Positions 13,199 through 13,318 of a stretch of 13,318 nt of DNA are shown piece by piece (the stretch's first letter is position 1; the number at the start of each line of letters is the position of its first letter). The translations under genes and the position numbers were made by a program. The notes under the pieces are model-generated. The model was not told the DNA's origin. It worked only from the letters and a program-made list of their open reading frames with translations, and ran no database searches. Origin of the DNA: Clostridia bacterium (lineage in GTDB: Bacteria > Bacillota_A > Clostridia > Peptostreptococcales > Anaerovoracaceae); NCBI GenBank assembly GCA_024403175.1, contig JAKSSI010000010.1, positions 1 through 13,318 on the forward strand. Direction: 5' to 3'.

Positions 13199-13318
13199 AT
13201 GAGCATTATAAAGGATATAAATCTTGCACCAAGCGGTCAGATGAAGATTGACTGGGTTGCAAGAAACATGCCACTTTTAAGAGCCATTGCTAAGGACTTT
13301 GAAAAGACATTCGGCAGA
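13199..13318 (+). CDS. ahcY: Adenosylhomocysteinase, N-terminal 40 residues only
   Basis: The visible N-terminus, MSIIKDINLAPSGQMKIDWV followed by ARNMPLLRAIAKDFEKT, matches the opening of S-adenosylhomocysteine hydrolases (typical pattern: short lead, D-I-x-L-A-x-x-G, K-I-x-W-x-x-x-x-M-P-L/V-L). The enzyme splits S-adenosylhomocysteine, the by-product of methyl transfer, into adenosine and homocysteine in the cytosol, using bound NAD. AGGAG (13187-13191) lies seven bases before the ATG. The catalytic and NAD-binding parts are beyond the window, so the call rests on the N-terminal pattern alone. The gene is divergent from rpsF. Confidence 0.85.
   Translation, partial: MSIIKDINLAPSGQMKIDWVARNMPLLRAIAKDFEKTFGR

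Overview
The window looks like chromosomal DNA from an anaerobic Bacillota, class Clostridia. The evidence is a low to moderate GC content by eye, strong Shine-Dalgarno sites, sigma-A type TTGnnn/TATAAT promoters, an rpsF-ssb-rpsR operon, a UPF0371 protein, tandem M42 peptidases and a DUF1934 protein. I cannot place the genus. No mobile element, CRISPR array, tRNA or rRNA gene is visible, and the region reads as core chromosome except for one orphan gene pair.

Layout. Positions 1-801 (minus) hold most of a cation diffusion facilitator whose metal-site residues suggest a manganese exporter. It diverges, from overlapping face-to-face promoters, from a long plus-strand operon (910-8643). That operon encodes a D-2-hydroxyacid dehydrogenase, D-Ala-D-Ala ligase, a DUF1934 protein, a 39-residue single-pass membrane protein not previously obvious because it starts with GTG, an Mrp/Nbp35-type Fe-S carrier ATPase, an ArsR-like regulator overlapping it by one base, a sugar-nucleotidyltransferase-like protein, and three different M42 metallo-aminopeptidases in a row. 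It ends at a strong intrinsic terminator (8667-8709).

That terminator lies inside the 3' end of a convergent minus-strand gene. This gene (8644-9549) and its upstream partner (9549-10118) form a two-gene unit: a signal-peptide protein and a membrane-anchored protein, neither recognised. The pair has its own promoter inside the end of the UPF0371 gene and a hairpin at its ribosome binding site. It is the best candidate here for something undescribed. The UPF0371/DUF1846 gene (10174-11688, minus) follows with its own promoter.

Positions 11853-12875 (minus) are the rpsF-ssb-rpsR operon, with a clear promoter, a structured leader that can hide the rpsF ribosome binding site, and a terminator at 11806-11845. 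The 323-base gap between rpsF and ahcY contains those rpsF signals, a long imperfect inverted repeat (13001-13081) and an ahcY promoter. The window ends inside ahcY (13199 onward, plus).

Working together: the ddl and dehydrogenase genes touch cell-wall precursor or hydroxyacid metabolism, the M42 trio peptide turnover, Mrp metal-cluster delivery, and rpsF-ssb-rpsR translation and replication. Apart from the ribosomal operon, functional links between neighbours are inferred only from spacing.
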